Notes: generated from the sequence alone by a model not told the origin. DNA of 64,000 nt from Mycobacterium haemophilum DSM 44634 (GCF_000340435.2 NZ_CP011883.2:3394687-3458686); one strand, 5' to 3'. Positions 43,939-53,328 are shown, numbered from the stretch's first letter. Program-made: numbers and translations.

Positions 43939-45185
43939 CCCAGACACCCAGCCCAGCTCAGGCCCGCCACCGTGTCGTCGTCATCGCTGCGGGAGCCGGG
44001 GGGCACCGCGTTCGAGCCGAGCTGCTGGCCACCGGCGTCACCGACTTTGCGATCCTCGACGAAGCGGCCGGCCACGAAGTGATCAGTTCGGTATTCGACG
44101 ACTACTCCCATTGCTGGACGTTGCGAACAGCTGCCGGCGAGTTTTTCCAGGGCGGCGTCGTCATTACGACCGGCCGGTCCACATACGTACCGTGGATACC
44201 AAAGTTAGACGGGCGCAATACTTTTCGTGGCGAGTCGTTCCACTCGGCACAGTGGGACGTCAATTTCAATCCGGCCGGTAAGCACATCGCGGTGGTCGGC
44301 ACCGACGCCACCACCGGCCACTACATCGGCCAGTTGAGCGAATCAGCAGCCTCAGTCACGGTCTTCGCACACGCCCCGCGTCGAATTGTCTCAGAAGTAC
44401 CCTTGCGGACACCTCGTGCCAAACGCTGGCTGCGCCGCCACACCCGACCCCGGGCACCTGGGCCCGCGGCAGCGTTGGTGAGGTCATCGATCCAAACCGT
44501 GACCGCGCTCGGCGTCCGCACCAGCGATGGAGTGAATCACCGCGCTGACGCCATCATCTACGGTACCGGCTTCGCGATCCGCGACCGGATCCTCGATGAG
44601 ACGCTGGTCGGTGCCGGCGGACTGACTATCCGGCAGGCCTGGGTGGACGGCATGGAACCCTACCTCGGGGTTGCCGTTCACGGGTTTCCCAACTACTTCT
44701 TCATCACCGGACCCGACATCGGCGCGCAAGCACGCTACGTTGCCGAATGCGTCGGGCTGCTGCAGCGCACTGCCAGCACCCGCATCGAGGTCCGGCGCAG
44801 CAGCCAACAGGTGTTCAACGAGCGGGTTTACCTGAGACCCGCCCAACTTTATCGGGTTGCCCCGACGTTTACAGCGTTCGACTTGTCCTGCAACGCAAGT
44901 GACCACGATGAGATCTATGATGGCGCGGCGACGCTAACGATTGCCGGCACCCGCCATCCGGTGCGCGTGCGACTTACCGGCCACCTCAACCCGATCGACG
45001 GCCAATACCACTGGCAGGGGACGGTGTTCGACCCTTTGCCCGATGCTGCGCTCAAGCAGGCGGCACACGCGACGGTGACGGTGGGAGATCGCAGTGCGCC
45101 CGCTCGCATCGTCGAACAAACGCCCTGGGGCACGCACTCGATCGCCGGAGTGGGCGCTCCACCGTACGCATTCCACTGCCCCTGA
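43935..45185 (+). CDS. Baeyer-Villiger-type monooxygenase, shortened, with DUF4873 tail
   Basis: A 416-aa flavoprotein-like protein (relative of Rv0943c). The BVMO fingerprint FRGESFHSAQW is present at about residues 94-104, along with VITTGRSTYVPWIPKLDG and IYGTGFAIRD. The first Rossmann loop is degenerate (VIAAGAGGHRV) and is followed too soon by DDYSHCW. About 100 residues that normally carry GGTW and the FAD-binding YPG segment are missing. The second dinucleotide motif reads VVGTDATTG instead of GSGATA. A DUF4873 domain occupies about 320-410. Probably unable to bind FAD normally and in decay, although the frame is intact. Confidence 0.75.
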   Translation: MTQTPSPAQARHRVVVIAAGAGGHRVRAELLATGVTDFAILDEAAGHEVISSVFDDYSHCWTLRTAAGEFFQGGVVITTGRSTYVPWIPKLDGRNTFRGESFHSAQWDVNFNPAGKHIAVVGTDATTGHYIGQLSESAASVTVFAHAPRRIVSEVPLRTPRAKRWLRRHTRPRAPGPAAALVRSSIQTVTALGVRTSDGVNHRADAIIYGTGFAIRDRILDETLVGAGGLTIRQAWVDGMEPYLGVAVHGFPNYFFITGPDIGAQARYVAECVGLLQRTASTRIEVRRSSQQVFNERVYLRPAQLYRVAPTFTAFDLSCNASDHDEIYDGAATLTIAGTRHPVRVRLTGHLNPIDGQYHWQGTVFDPLPDAALKQAAHATVTVGDRSAPARIVEQTPWGTHSIAGVGAPPYAFHCP

Positions 45186-45712
45186 ACCAGTCCCGAACGC
45201 ATAATCGAGGCGGTTCGGCGCTTGTTGCGCTGTTCCGGATTTGCTAGCTATTGGCTATCGGGGCAATCCGGATACGCTGAAATTCAGCCCACACTAAAGG
45301 TTGGCCACATGCGTGAAATGGGTAACCCTCGTGGGTACTTGTGCTGCGGCAGACGACGAGACAGGCGATGACGGCGTGGCGGATGCTTCGGACGGGCGGG
45401 ATCGGGCACTCACCCGACTCGTGTCCCCCTGCGGCACCGCCATGGGTCCGTGCCAACTGTATTGCAAGACCGGCTATACCACTCATGTCGCATTAGCAGC
45501 CGGACGTGTTTACGCGAGCAGCGGCAGCCTCAAGGAAGTTGGCCAGACGGGAGTTCGAGGAGCAACCGACGGAAGGACGACAGCATGGAGCGGCAAGCCC
45601 GGATCACGACGCCCAATTGCTTGTCGGCCAAGTTAGCACCGGGGGCACTACAGCCACCAATGAGACGCCCGCACCGGCGCCGCAGTGGGTCGCGGGCTGA
45701 CGGGCGGCTGCG
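45186..45712. other. Intergenic region before the STAS/ATPase gene
   Basis: 527 bp without a supportable gene; several short open frames have no domain. An inverted repeat TCCGGATT (45234-45241) / AATCCGGA (45265-45272) could end the monooxygenase transcript. GGTTG-N16-GGGTA at 45299-45324 resembles a SigF-type promoter (GGTTT-N15-17-GGGTA) pointing toward the STAS/ATPase gene. Confidence 0.45.
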
Positions 45713-46477
45713 GTGAGCGCAGTGGCCAAGTCGCCGGGCTCGTTGGCCATTGCCGCACGCACGGAGCATTCAATGACCGTCTTGACCCTCGAGGGCGTGT
45801 TGAACACCAGCAACTCGACGGCGCTGCGCAACTGCATCATGAAGGCCACCATCGACCAGCCTTCGGCCATCATCGTCGACGTCACCGGACTTCAAGCGGC
45901 AGCGGAATCGGCGTGGTCGGCCTTCATCAGCGTGCGCTGGGAAGTCGGCACCCAGCCGGACGTTCCAATCGTGCTTGTCTGCGGTCACCGTGCGGCCCGC
46001 GAAGCGATCGCGCGCAGCGGGGTCGGCCGCTTCATGCCGGTGTACCCGACCGAGAAAAGTGCGATGACGGGCATAAATCGGCTCGCGCGTCGCACCCTCC
46101 GGCGCATCGATGCCCAGCTGCCCGCGAATCTGACCAGTCTTCGCGAGTCACGCCGGCTCGTCCGCGAGTGGCTGACTGCCTGGTCACAAACCGCGCTCAT
46201 CCCGGTCGCGTTGGTGGTTGTCAACGTGTTCGTGGAAAATGTGCTGGAACATACCGGAAGCGACCCGCTGATGCAGATCGAAAGTGACGGCGCGACAGCC
46301 ACTATCGCGGTGTCTGACGGCAGCGCCGCACCCGCTCGGCGGTTGGCGTCACCCCTGACTGGCATTGATGTATCTGGTCTGGCGATCGTCGCCGCATTAT
46401 CACGGGCCTGGGGCAGCACTCCCACGTCATCGGGCAAGACCGTCTGGGCGGTGATTGGCCCGGAAAGCCAGCTCTAG
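45713..46477 (+). CDS. STAS + HATPase_c regulator (Rv0941c type)
   Basis: A 254-aa cytoplasmic protein. Residues about 10-105 form a STAS (anti-sigma-factor antagonist) domain (VLTLEGVLNTSNSTALRNCIMKA, IVDVTGL). Residues about 125-250 form an RsbW/SpoIIAB-like ATPase domain with the N-box VVNVFVENVLEHTGS and a loose G-box (ASPLTGIDVSGLAIVAAL). Combining antagonist and anti-sigma-kinase-like modules in one chain suggests a partner-switching regulator. The usual phosphorylatable Ser of the STAS domain is not clear (LQAAAESAW). GTG start at 45713. It stands alone. Confidence 0.8.
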   Translation: MSAVAKSPGSLAIAARTEHSMTVLTLEGVLNTSNSTALRNCIMKATIDQPSAIIVDVTGLQAAAESAWSAFISVRWEVGTQPDVPIVLVCGHRAAREAIARSGVGRFMPVYPTEKSAMTGINRLARRTLRRIDAQLPANLTSLRESRRLVREWLTAWSQTALIPVALVVVNVFVENVLEHTGSDPLMQIESDGATATIAVSDGSAAPARRLASPLTGIDVSGLAIVAALSRAWGSTPTSSGKTVWAVIGPESQL

Positions 46478-46524
46478 CCAGTTTCACCCGTGCGACCTGT
46501 TGCGCGGGACCCGAACGCGGGTCA

Positions 46525-46544
46525 GATTAGAACACGTTCTAATC
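46525..46544. promoter_or_regulatory. KstR-type operator, near-perfect
   Basis: GATTAGAACACGTTCTAATC consists of 9-bp arms around a central AC and matches the TnnAACnnGTTnnA core of KstR. It ends 34 bp before the GTG of the following oxidoreductase gene. Confidence 0.8.
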
Positions 46545-46578
46545 TCGTGTGACGGCCCCTGCGAGGAAGGTAGATCAC

Positions 46579-47448
46579 GTGCGGTTCACCTTTGCGGAGT
46601 CACTGACCGACCCGACGTTTTACATCCCCCTGGCCAGAGCCGCCGAGGCGGCCGGCTATAGCAGCATGACCATCGCCGACAGCCTCGCCTACCCGGCCGA
46701 GTCCGACTCCAAGTACCCGTATACGCCTGACGGCAGCCGCGAATTCCTGGACGGCAAGGAAATCATCGAACCCTTTGTCTTGACAGCGGCATTGGGCGCG
46801 GTGACATCAACGCTAAGATTCAACTTCTTCGTCCTCAAGTTGCCTGTTCGGCCGCCCGCCCTGGTGGCCAAACAGGTGGGTTCATTGGCCGCGCTGATCG
46901 GCAACCGGGTGGGTCTCGGCGTCGGCACCAGCCCATGGCCAGAAGACTATGAGCTAATGGGCACCCCATTCGCTATGCGCGGCAAGCGGATTGACGAATG
47001 CATTGAGATCGTCCGCGGCCTTACCGGCGGTGACTACTTTGAGTTCCACGGCGAGTTCTACGACATTCCCAAGACCAAGATGAGCCCGGCGCCGACCCAG
47101 CCGATCCCGATCTTGGTCGGCGGGCACGCCGATGCCGCGCTGCGGCGCGCGGCGCGCCTTGACGGCTGGATGCACGGCGGAGGCACCGCCCCTGAAGAGC
47201 TCGACCGGCTCATCACCCGGGTCAAGAAGTTTCGCGAGGAACAGGGCAAGACCGGACCGTTCGAGATTCACGTGATTTCGATGGATGCCTACACCGTCGA
47301 CGGCATCAGGCGCCTCGAGGACAAAGGCGTCACCGACGCGATCGTGGGCTTCCGATGGCCCTACACCAAGGGACCCGATACCGAGCCGCTAGAGACAAAG
47401 ATTCGCCATCTGGAAAGCTACGCAGCGAAAGTGATCTCGAAAGTCTAA
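46579..47448 (+). CDS. Luciferase-like (LLM) oxidoreductase (Rv0940c type)
   Basis: A 289-aa TIM-barrel flavin/F420-dependent oxidoreductase. Motifs are MTIADSLAYP (about 35-44), RFNFFVLKLPVRPPALVAKQ, NRVGLGVGTSPWPEDYELMG and PIPILVGGHADAAL. GTG 46579 (VRFTFAESLTDPTFY) matches the family start and has GAGGAAGG 9 nt upstream. An upstream GTG at 46549 would place the start close behind the operator and adds no conserved residues. The operator predicts repression by KstR and induction by a sterol-derived CoA ester. Substrate unknown. Confidence 0.88.
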   Translation: MRFTFAESLTDPTFYIPLARAAEAAGYSSMTIADSLAYPAESDSKYPYTPDGSREFLDGKEIIEPFVLTAALGAVTSTLRFNFFVLKLPVRPPALVAKQVGSLAALIGNRVGLGVGTSPWPEDYELMGTPFAMRGKRIDECIEIVRGLTGGDYFEFHGEFYDIPKTKMSPAPTQPIPILVGGHADAALRRAARLDGWMHGGGTAPEELDRLITRVKKFREEQGKTGPFEIHVISMDAYTVDGIRRLEDKGVTDAIVGFRWPYTKGPDTEPLETKIRHLESYAAKVISKV

Positions 47449-47490
47449 GCGCCACAGGTGATCCCGCTTCAGGGCCCGCTTTCCTGGCGC
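47449..47490. terminator. Hairpin between convergent oxidoreductase and P450 genes
   Basis: GCGCCA(C)AGG at 47449-47458 pairs with CCTGGCGC at 47483-47490, an 8-bp stem with one bulged C and a 24-nt loop, immediately after the oxidoreductase stop. Confidence 0.4.
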
Positions 47491-47548
47491 AGCTTTGACG
47501 GCTCCGGCCGGGCTGTTGGTGTGGTTCTCAATCCCGTTGAGGACTAGA

Positions 47549-48784
47549 TCAGACCTGCACGGGCAGTGCCGACATTCCGCGCATTGCCACGTTTGGCTTG
47601 TAGACCAGTTCACCGGCCAGCTGTGCCTGTGGGAAACGCGCACTGATTGCAGATAACGTGACGGTCGCTTCCAACCGGGCCAGCGCCGCTCCCAGGCAAA
47701 AATGTGAGCCGACGGCAAATGCCAAATGTCGCGAGCTGGGACGGTCCGGGTCAAATTCATCGGGGCGTGAGTAGACCGCTGGATCGCGGTTGGCGGCAGC
47801 AAGCAGCAATACCATTGTGTCGCCCTTGGTTAAAGCAGTCTGACCGATCGTCATATCCTCAGCAGCGACCCGGCCGATTAGGTGGATTGCTGGGTCGTAG
47901 CGCAGCGTCTCCTCAACGACCAGCGGTGCCCGCTGCGGGTTGTCACCTAGCGCCTTCCACTGCGACGGGTTGCGCAACATCGCCAGGACCGCATTGGCAA
48001 TCAGATTCACCGTGGTCTCATGACCAGCAACGAGCAACAAACTGCACGTTGCGACGATCTCCTCCTCGGTCAACTGATCACCCGACTCGTCCACCTCGAT
48101 CAGCCTGGAGATCAGATCATCACCGGGCGTGCCGCGTCGGCGCTTAACTAGCTGCTCTAGGTAATCCCGCAGCCACACACCGGCACGCAGCCGCTCCTCA
48201 GTGGCCTCCGGCGGTTCACCGGTAATGGTAATGAACGGGTCGACGGACTGCACCAATAGCGCTGAGACGCGACCGAACTCCGGCGCGTCTTCGTACGGCA
48301 CCCCCAGCAGCCGACAAATCACAGCCACCGCTAATGGAAAGGCTAGGTCGGCAATGACGTCAAGCTGGCCGGCCGCGGCCCCCTTATCCAGCAGGGAATC
48401 GACCAGCGCAGTAATATCGCCTTCCAGCGCCTGAACGACCTTCGGTGCGAACGCCTTGCTGACAAGCTTGCGCAACCGGGTATGGTCCGGCGGATCAAGA
48501 AACATAAACGACGAGGCATAGAACGGTCGCGGTTCTGCACCAGCAGCAATGGCCTGTTGCGCTAATGTCGCCTTGAGCCGGTCGCTGGCCGCCAACGGGT
48601 GGCGTAGTGCTTCGTCGCAGTCAGAAAACGACGAGAACACTGTCAACGGCATACCCGGTAGCTGCATCGGCCCGTGGTCAAGTAACGCGTGATACACCGG
48701 AAACGGATCCGCCCGGGTGCCCGGGTCGATCAACCGCAGCAGCAGCATCTGCGCCTCAACAAGCGATGGCGGGTTCGTTCCCAT
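47549..48784 (-). CDS. Cytochrome P450
   Basis: A 411-aa soluble bacterial-type P450. The I-helix motif LLLVAGHETTVN, the K-helix ExxR in VVEETLRYDP, and the heme loop FAVGSHFCLGAALARLE with Cys363 as the iron ligand are all present. ATG 48784 (MGTNPPSLVEAQ) gives the normal length; the frame is open upstream but without family similarity. No ferredoxin gene is adjacent. The neighbours (FAH/metallo-hydrolase fusion, KstR-controlled LLM enzyme) suggest ring or sterol-like catabolism, by inference only. I recall no P450 at this position in M. tuberculosis. Confidence 0.92.
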   Translation of the reverse strand: MGTNPPSLVEAQMLLLRLIDPGTRADPFPVYHALLDHGPMQLPGMPLTVFSSFSDCDEALRHPLAASDRLKATLAQQAIAAGAEPRPFYASSFMFLDPPDHTRLRKLVSKAFAPKVVQALEGDITALVDSLLDKGAAAGQLDVIADLAFPLAVAVICRLLGVPYEDAPEFGRVSALLVQSVDPFITITGEPPEATEERLRAGVWLRDYLEQLVKRRRGTPGDDLISRLIEVDESGDQLTEEEIVATCSLLLVAGHETTVNLIANAVLAMLRNPSQWKALGDNPQRAPLVVEETLRYDPAIHLIGRVAAEDMTIGQTALTKGDTMVLLLAAANRDPAVYSRPDEFDPDRPSSRHLAFAVGSHFCLGAALARLEATVTLSAISARFPQAQLAGELVYKPNVAMRGMSALPVQV

Positions 48785-49004
48785 CGGTCGATTATGACTT
48801 AGGTACTCGATGGACGCATCACCGGTGTACGAGTTGGGGCGCACCTCCGCGTGATTGGGCGGGGCTAGCCGAACACCGCCGAGCACGGTTTGCGCGTACT
48901 TATTCGTGGCGAGCCACGCCGTCATTGTTTGAGACGGATAGAGCCATATTCAAGGGTTGCGCTGCACGTACCGAGTTTAACCGCTTGGCAGCTGAACTTT
49001 CGCG

Positions 49005-50966
49005 TCAAGAGCAGCGTTTGGCCAACCACTCGGCCTGCATCACCAGCAGTGCCAGCACTTGGAGCTGCGGGGTGTCAGGGTCAAGTTCGCGGTAACGCTG
49101 ATAGACATTGACGACCACCCGTTCGGCGTCCAGCCAGGTCGCGTACTCGCCTAGATCGATGGTCTCAGCGGCCTCAGCCCACGACAGACCCTTGTGATAG
49201 GCGGCTTCGGCTTGTTCGGCGACGTGAACGAGATAGCCACGGAGCGCACGTATCCCATCTGGATCGGTGACTGGACCGTGGCCGGGTACCACCGTCGGCG
49301 CGTCGAGCGCGATCATCGTGTCGCACGCGGTGACCCAGTTGGCGATCGGCCCGGCCCACACAATCGGGGTACATCCGATGAACAGCAGATCCCCGGCGAA
49401 CAACACACCAGCGTCGGGCACGTGCACCACGGAGTCCGCGGCGGTATGGGCTGGACCCAGGTTCAGCAGATTGACCTGCCGGCCGCCGACTTCGACGGTG
49501 AGGTCATGGTCGAACGTCTGGTCTGCGTTGCGCACCTTGATTCCGCTGAAGTCGAAGCGCCCGAAGCGGTCTCGCGTGTATGGCGTTGCAACCGGGCCGA
49601 GGTTGCCGGTCTGCATCATGGCCAGCATCTCGGGCGCCCTGCCGTGTGCGATCTCGTCGGCAGTGCCCTTGGCGGCAATGATTCGCACCGATCGGTCCAG
49701 CAATTGATTGCCGTGCGTGTGATCACCGTTGGAGTGGGTGATCAACGCGTCAGTGATGGGCGCGGACAAGGTGATGGGCTTCATCGCGGTGAGCATCTCG
49801 CGGGTCAACGCCAGGTCAAACAAGGTATCGACCAGCAGTGACGCGCCGTCGCCGGCTATCAGCCCCGCATTACTCCAGCCGTAGCCGCCGTCCGGCAGCG
49901 TCCACGCCCACACTCGGTTGGCGACCTCGTGCAGCCCACGGGTGTAGGGCACCCGTGCGGGCGCCCGGTTGACCCGACCAGGAGCGGCCGTGGCATCGGG
50001 ATTGGGCCGAGCCGCCAACGGATGTGGCGGGCGGCTCGCGCGGACGGTCTGCCGGGTCTCGCCCAGCCCTTGCACCTGCAGGGTGACGACGTCGCCGTCG
50101 TGCAGCCAGCCCGGGAACGATTCCAGCGCCGTGCGGCTCAGGTGCTCGACGAGCGTGCAGGTGGGTACCGTACCGGAGCCGATAACGTCGCCCGGGCGCA
50201 GCGTCACCCCACGGGAGACGTAGGAGATAACTTCGCCGAAGGTCCAGTCCATCTGGGCGGTCGAACCCGATCCGATCACGGTGTCGTTGACCCGGGCGCT
50301 CACCCGTAGGTCGAGCTTGCCGTCGCGGCGGTACGGCTCGAGCTCATCAGGGGTAACCAGGTAGGGGCCCAGTGTGACGGCACTGTCTTTGCCTTTGCCC
50401 TGCCCAATCCCCAGTTGACTCTCCATCTGTTGCAGGTCGCGTGCGGACCAGTCGTTGAAGATGGTGTAGCCAACGATGGCCTGTTCGGCTTCCTCGACAG
50501 TCAGGTCCCTGAGGTCTGAGCCGCTGGATCCGATGATCGCGGCGATTTCCAATTCAAAGTCTTGCCAAGCACTTCCGGGAGCCGTCGGCGCGTCGTCGTA
50601 TGGTCCCAAAACAGTTGCTGGACAAGCAAAGTAGAAAGCTGGGATGCGGTACCAGGTGTCGCTAAGCTCCCGTCCGGCGCCCAGCGCGGCCTGGCAATTG
50701 CGCATATGGTCCAAAAAGCACAACGAGTCGCGGATCGACGGCGGGCGCAGGATCGGCGCCATCAACCGCACGTCGGCGAGTTGCACTACCGCCGCTGGCG
50801 AACGCTGCACATCCTCGCCAGCTGCCCGCAGCCCGTCAATGCCACCCCCGACCAGATCAAGCAGTGTCACGCCCGGCGGCATCGCGCAGATCACGTCACC
50901 GGAGAGCACCCCGGTGCGTTCGCCAGCAGCGCCAGCGTCCAAAAGTTGAAATGTCACCCATTTCAT
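49005..50966 (-). CDS. FAH-family hydrolase/isomerase fused to metallo-beta-lactamase-fold domain (Rv0939 type)
   Basis: A 653-aa two-domain protein. Residues about 1-310 form a fumarylacetoacetate hydrolase-like domain (FELEIAAIIGSSG, GYTIFNDWSARDLQ, GDVIGSGTVPTCTL). Residues about 345-560 form a metallo-beta-lactamase fold with THSNGDHTHGNQ, where the HxHxDH motif has Asn for the second His, and FAGDLLF and VPGHGPV. FAH enzymes cut or isomerise acylpyruvates in aromatic breakdown; the second domain probably hydrolyses an ester or thioester. The start overlaps the ligD stop by 4 bp, so it is co-transcribed with DNA repair, although no functional link is obvious. Confidence 0.87.
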   Translation of the reverse strand: MKWVTFQLLDAGAAGERTGVLSGDVICAMPPGVTLLDLVGGGIDGLRAAGEDVQRSPAAVVQLADVRLMAPILRPPSIRDSLCFLDHMRNCQAALGAGRELSDTWYRIPAFYFACPATVLGPYDDAPTAPGSAWQDFELEIAAIIGSSGSDLRDLTVEEAEQAIVGYTIFNDWSARDLQQMESQLGIGQGKGKDSAVTLGPYLVTPDELEPYRRDGKLDLRVSARVNDTVIGSGSTAQMDWTFGEVISYVSRGVTLRPGDVIGSGTVPTCTLVEHLSRTALESFPGWLHDGDVVTLQVQGLGETRQTVRASRPPHPLAARPNPDATAAPGRVNRAPARVPYTRGLHEVANRVWAWTLPDGGYGWSNAGLIAGDGASLLVDTLFDLALTREMLTAMKPITLSAPITDALITHSNGDHTHGNQLLDRSVRIIAAKGTADEIAHGRAPEMLAMMQTGNLGPVATPYTRDRFGRFDFSGIKVRNADQTFDHDLTVEVGGRQVNLLNLGPAHTAADSVVHVPDAGVLFAGDLLFIGCTPIVWAGPIANWVTACDTMIALDAPTVVPGHGPVTDPDGIRALRGYLVHVAEQAEAAYHKGLSWAEAAETIDLGEYATWLDAERVVVNVYQRYRELDPDTPQLQVLALLVMQAEWLAKRCS

Positions 50967-53242
50967 TCCCGCACCACCTCACTTGGTTGCTTGTCTGGGC
51001 GCAGCCCACGCCAGCTCGTTTGGCGCAGCCGGTTATCCGCGGTCCATCCGCTATAGCGCACCTCGCCGACCAAAACCGGCGTGACAAACGTCACGCCTCT
51101 GGCGTCGCGTGCGGGAAGCGAGTCATCAAACGGAGAGCGGTCGCTGCGCAGTGGCGCCAGCATCTTCTTGAGGTTGGTCAGGTCGCGCCCAGTGAAGCCG
51201 GTACCGACCCGCCCGGCGAAATGCAGCCCGCCAGCAGCGGGGATGCCCATCAGCAGCGCACCGATGCCACTGCTACGTCCGCCTTCCCCAGCGCGCCAGC
51301 CACCGATGACGACCTCCTGGGTTTTCCAGTGTTTGTCTTTGACCCACGACGCAGAGCGCCGGCCCGGCTGATAACTGGAGTCGCGCCGCTTGGCGACCAC
51401 ACCCTCCCAGCCGTGCTTGCGTGAGTACTCGAGAGCCTCGGCGCCGTCGCCGGGCAGCAGCTCGGGAACAATGAGACTGCTTGCAGTGGCCAAGGTTTCC
51501 AACAGTTTGCGCCGGTCAAGGTAGCGCGCCCGAAGCAGCGAGCGGCCGTCTAGATAGAGCAAATCGAACGCCCAAAACTCGATGCGGGTGGCGTGGTTAC
51601 GGTTCTGCATCTCGTTGAAGCTGGGCACACCGGATTTGTTGAGAGCGACGAGTTCACCGTCGAGCACCACGTGGTGTTCGGTGAGATCGGCTGCCAGTGA
51701 ACGCAATTGTGAATATTCTGCGGTAACGTCACGTCCACTGCGGGACCGCAACCGTACCGTACCGTGGTCAGCCTCGATCAGGAGTCGGTAGCCGTCCCAC
51801 TTGCCTTCGAACGCCCACTGGCCTGCCTTCAGGGTCGCCACCGAACCGTGCGTCGCGAGCATGGGGGCGATCTCGTCGAACGCGAAGACCTTTTGGTCCT
51901 TCATCCGGTGCGCCAGCCACTGGTCGCCGTCGGTTTGAATCAGCGCATAGCGCCCGGTGATCCGGCTGCCATGCAAGGTGACGATGACCTCCCCTTTTTC
52001 AGCGGAGTCGCGGAACTTCTCGGTGTCGTAGGTTCCCGAGTCCCAGACGATCACCTTGCCAGCGCCATATTCACCTTTCGGGATCTCACCCTCGAATGTG
52101 GCGTAGTCCAGCGGATGATCCTCGGTGTGTACCGCCAGATGGTTCACCGACGGGGTGTCTGGCAGGTTTTTCGGCACCGCCCACGACACCAGTACCCCGT
52201 CTCGTTCCAGCCGGAAGTCGTAGTGCAATCGGCGGGCGTGGTGCTCCTGGATGACGAACGTATTGCCTTGGCCAGTCGCCGGTTTCGCCGGTTTCGTTGA
52301 AGATATCGGTTCGGGAGTCTTCGATGCGTCGCGCATGCTGCGGTACTTGGTCAGCCGATCCGGGCTGGGCACTCGGGCGTCCGGGGCGTCCAGCCGCGCC
52401 AGCAGGTCACCGTCATGAGCGACCCGGCCAAGTACCTCGTCGTAGCGCAGCTGGCATAGCGCGGGATCGTCGAGTTCCTCCCAGCTGCGTGGCGCCGCGA
52501 CGGTCGGGTGCTCTCGGCCGCGCAGCGAGTACGGCGCAATGGTGGTCTTCGAGCCGCTGTTTTGGCTCCAGTCCACAAACACCTTCCCCGCCCGCAACTT
52601 TCGCGTCATGATCGACGTCACCAGGGTAGGCATGGCCTTTTCCAGTTGCTGCGCAATGTGTTTGGCCAACACCGTGGCGCCTCGGCTGCTCACCGGCTGG
52701 TCAAGCGGCGTATAGAGGTGCAGCCCCTTGCTGCCGCTGGTGAGCGGGAAGGTGGTCAGCCCGATATCGGCGATCAGGTCCCGGACCGCGCGGGCCACTT
52801 CGGCCAGCTGAGCCATTGTCACGCCGTCACCGGGGTCCAGGTCGAACACCAATCGGGTCGCCGGGCCAGGTTGTAACCTGCCGGGATCTCCGACGAACCG
52901 CCACTGCGGCACATGTACCTCCAGCGCGGCCTGCTGCGCGATCCAGGCCAGCGCGGTGGGGCTGTCGATAATCGGATAGGTCGTGGTTCCCGACCGGTGG
53001 GTCACGCTGGCGCGCGGCAGCCAGTCCGGCGCCGATGACGCCAGCTGCTTTTCGAAGAACGAGGGTTGGTCGACCCCGTTGGGCCAGCGCTTACGGGTCG
53101 CCGGACGTCCGGCGAGATGCGGCACCATCGCCTCGGCGATCTGCGTGTAGTAATCGAAGACGTCGTGCTTTGTGGTCCCGGTCGCCGGGTACAGCACCTT
53201 GTCGGCGTTGGTCAGCGTCACCGGCTGCGCCGTCGAGCCCAT
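50963..53242 (-). CDS. ligD: Multifunctional NHEJ DNA ligase LigD
   Basis: A 759-aa enzyme, the same length as in M. tuberculosis. Domain order is polymerase/primase (1-290; LTNADKVLYP, FDLDPGDGVTM with metal-binding Asp), phosphoesterase (about 300-450; FVIQEHHARRLHYDFRLE), then ATP-dependent ligase (about 455-759) with adenylated Lys481 in EGKWDGYR. It trims, fills and seals DNA ends held by Ku. ATG 53242 (MGSTAQPVTLTNADKVL) is chosen over an extension to 53311. In M. tuberculosis ligD and ku are divergent neighbours; here a kinase gene separates them. Confidence 0.96.
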   Translation of the reverse strand: MGSTAQPVTLTNADKVLYPATGTTKHDVFDYYTQIAEAMVPHLAGRPATRKRWPNGVDQPSFFEKQLASSAPDWLPRASVTHRSGTTTYPIIDSPTALAWIAQQAALEVHVPQWRFVGDPGRLQPGPATRLVFDLDPGDGVTMAQLAEVARAVRDLIADIGLTTFPLTSGSKGLHLYTPLDQPVSSRGATVLAKHIAQQLEKAMPTLVTSIMTRKLRAGKVFVDWSQNSGSKTTIAPYSLRGREHPTVAAPRSWEELDDPALCQLRYDEVLGRVAHDGDLLARLDAPDARVPSPDRLTKYRSMRDASKTPEPISSTKPAKPATGQGNTFVIQEHHARRLHYDFRLERDGVLVSWAVPKNLPDTPSVNHLAVHTEDHPLDYATFEGEIPKGEYGAGKVIVWDSGTYDTEKFRDSAEKGEVIVTLHGSRITGRYALIQTDGDQWLAHRMKDQKVFAFDEIAPMLATHGSVATLKAGQWAFEGKWDGYRLLIEADHGTVRLRSRSGRDVTAEYSQLRSLAADLTEHHVVLDGELVALNKSGVPSFNEMQNRNHATRIEFWAFDLLYLDGRSLLRARYLDRRKLLETLATASSLIVPELLPGDGAEALEYSRKHGWEGVVAKRRDSSYQPGRRSASWVKDKHWKTQEVVIGGWRAGEGGRSSGIGALLMGIPAAGGLHFAGRVGTGFTGRDLTNLKKMLAPLRSDRSPFDDSLPARDARGVTFVTPVLVGEVRYSGWTADNRLRQTSWRGLRPDKQPSEVVRE

Positions 53243-53328
53243 GAAGTCAACGTACGTTGTCGCGCAATGGCACCGTCGGGTAGCTGTACCGTCGACACCG
53301 TGGTTCACCACCCCGGCTCAGGACGTCC

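Noticed and set aside
45301..45716. Short frames upstream of the STAS/ATPase gene
   Set aside because: No Shine-Dalgarno, no domain, unusual Cys/Ser-rich translations. Treated as non-coding.
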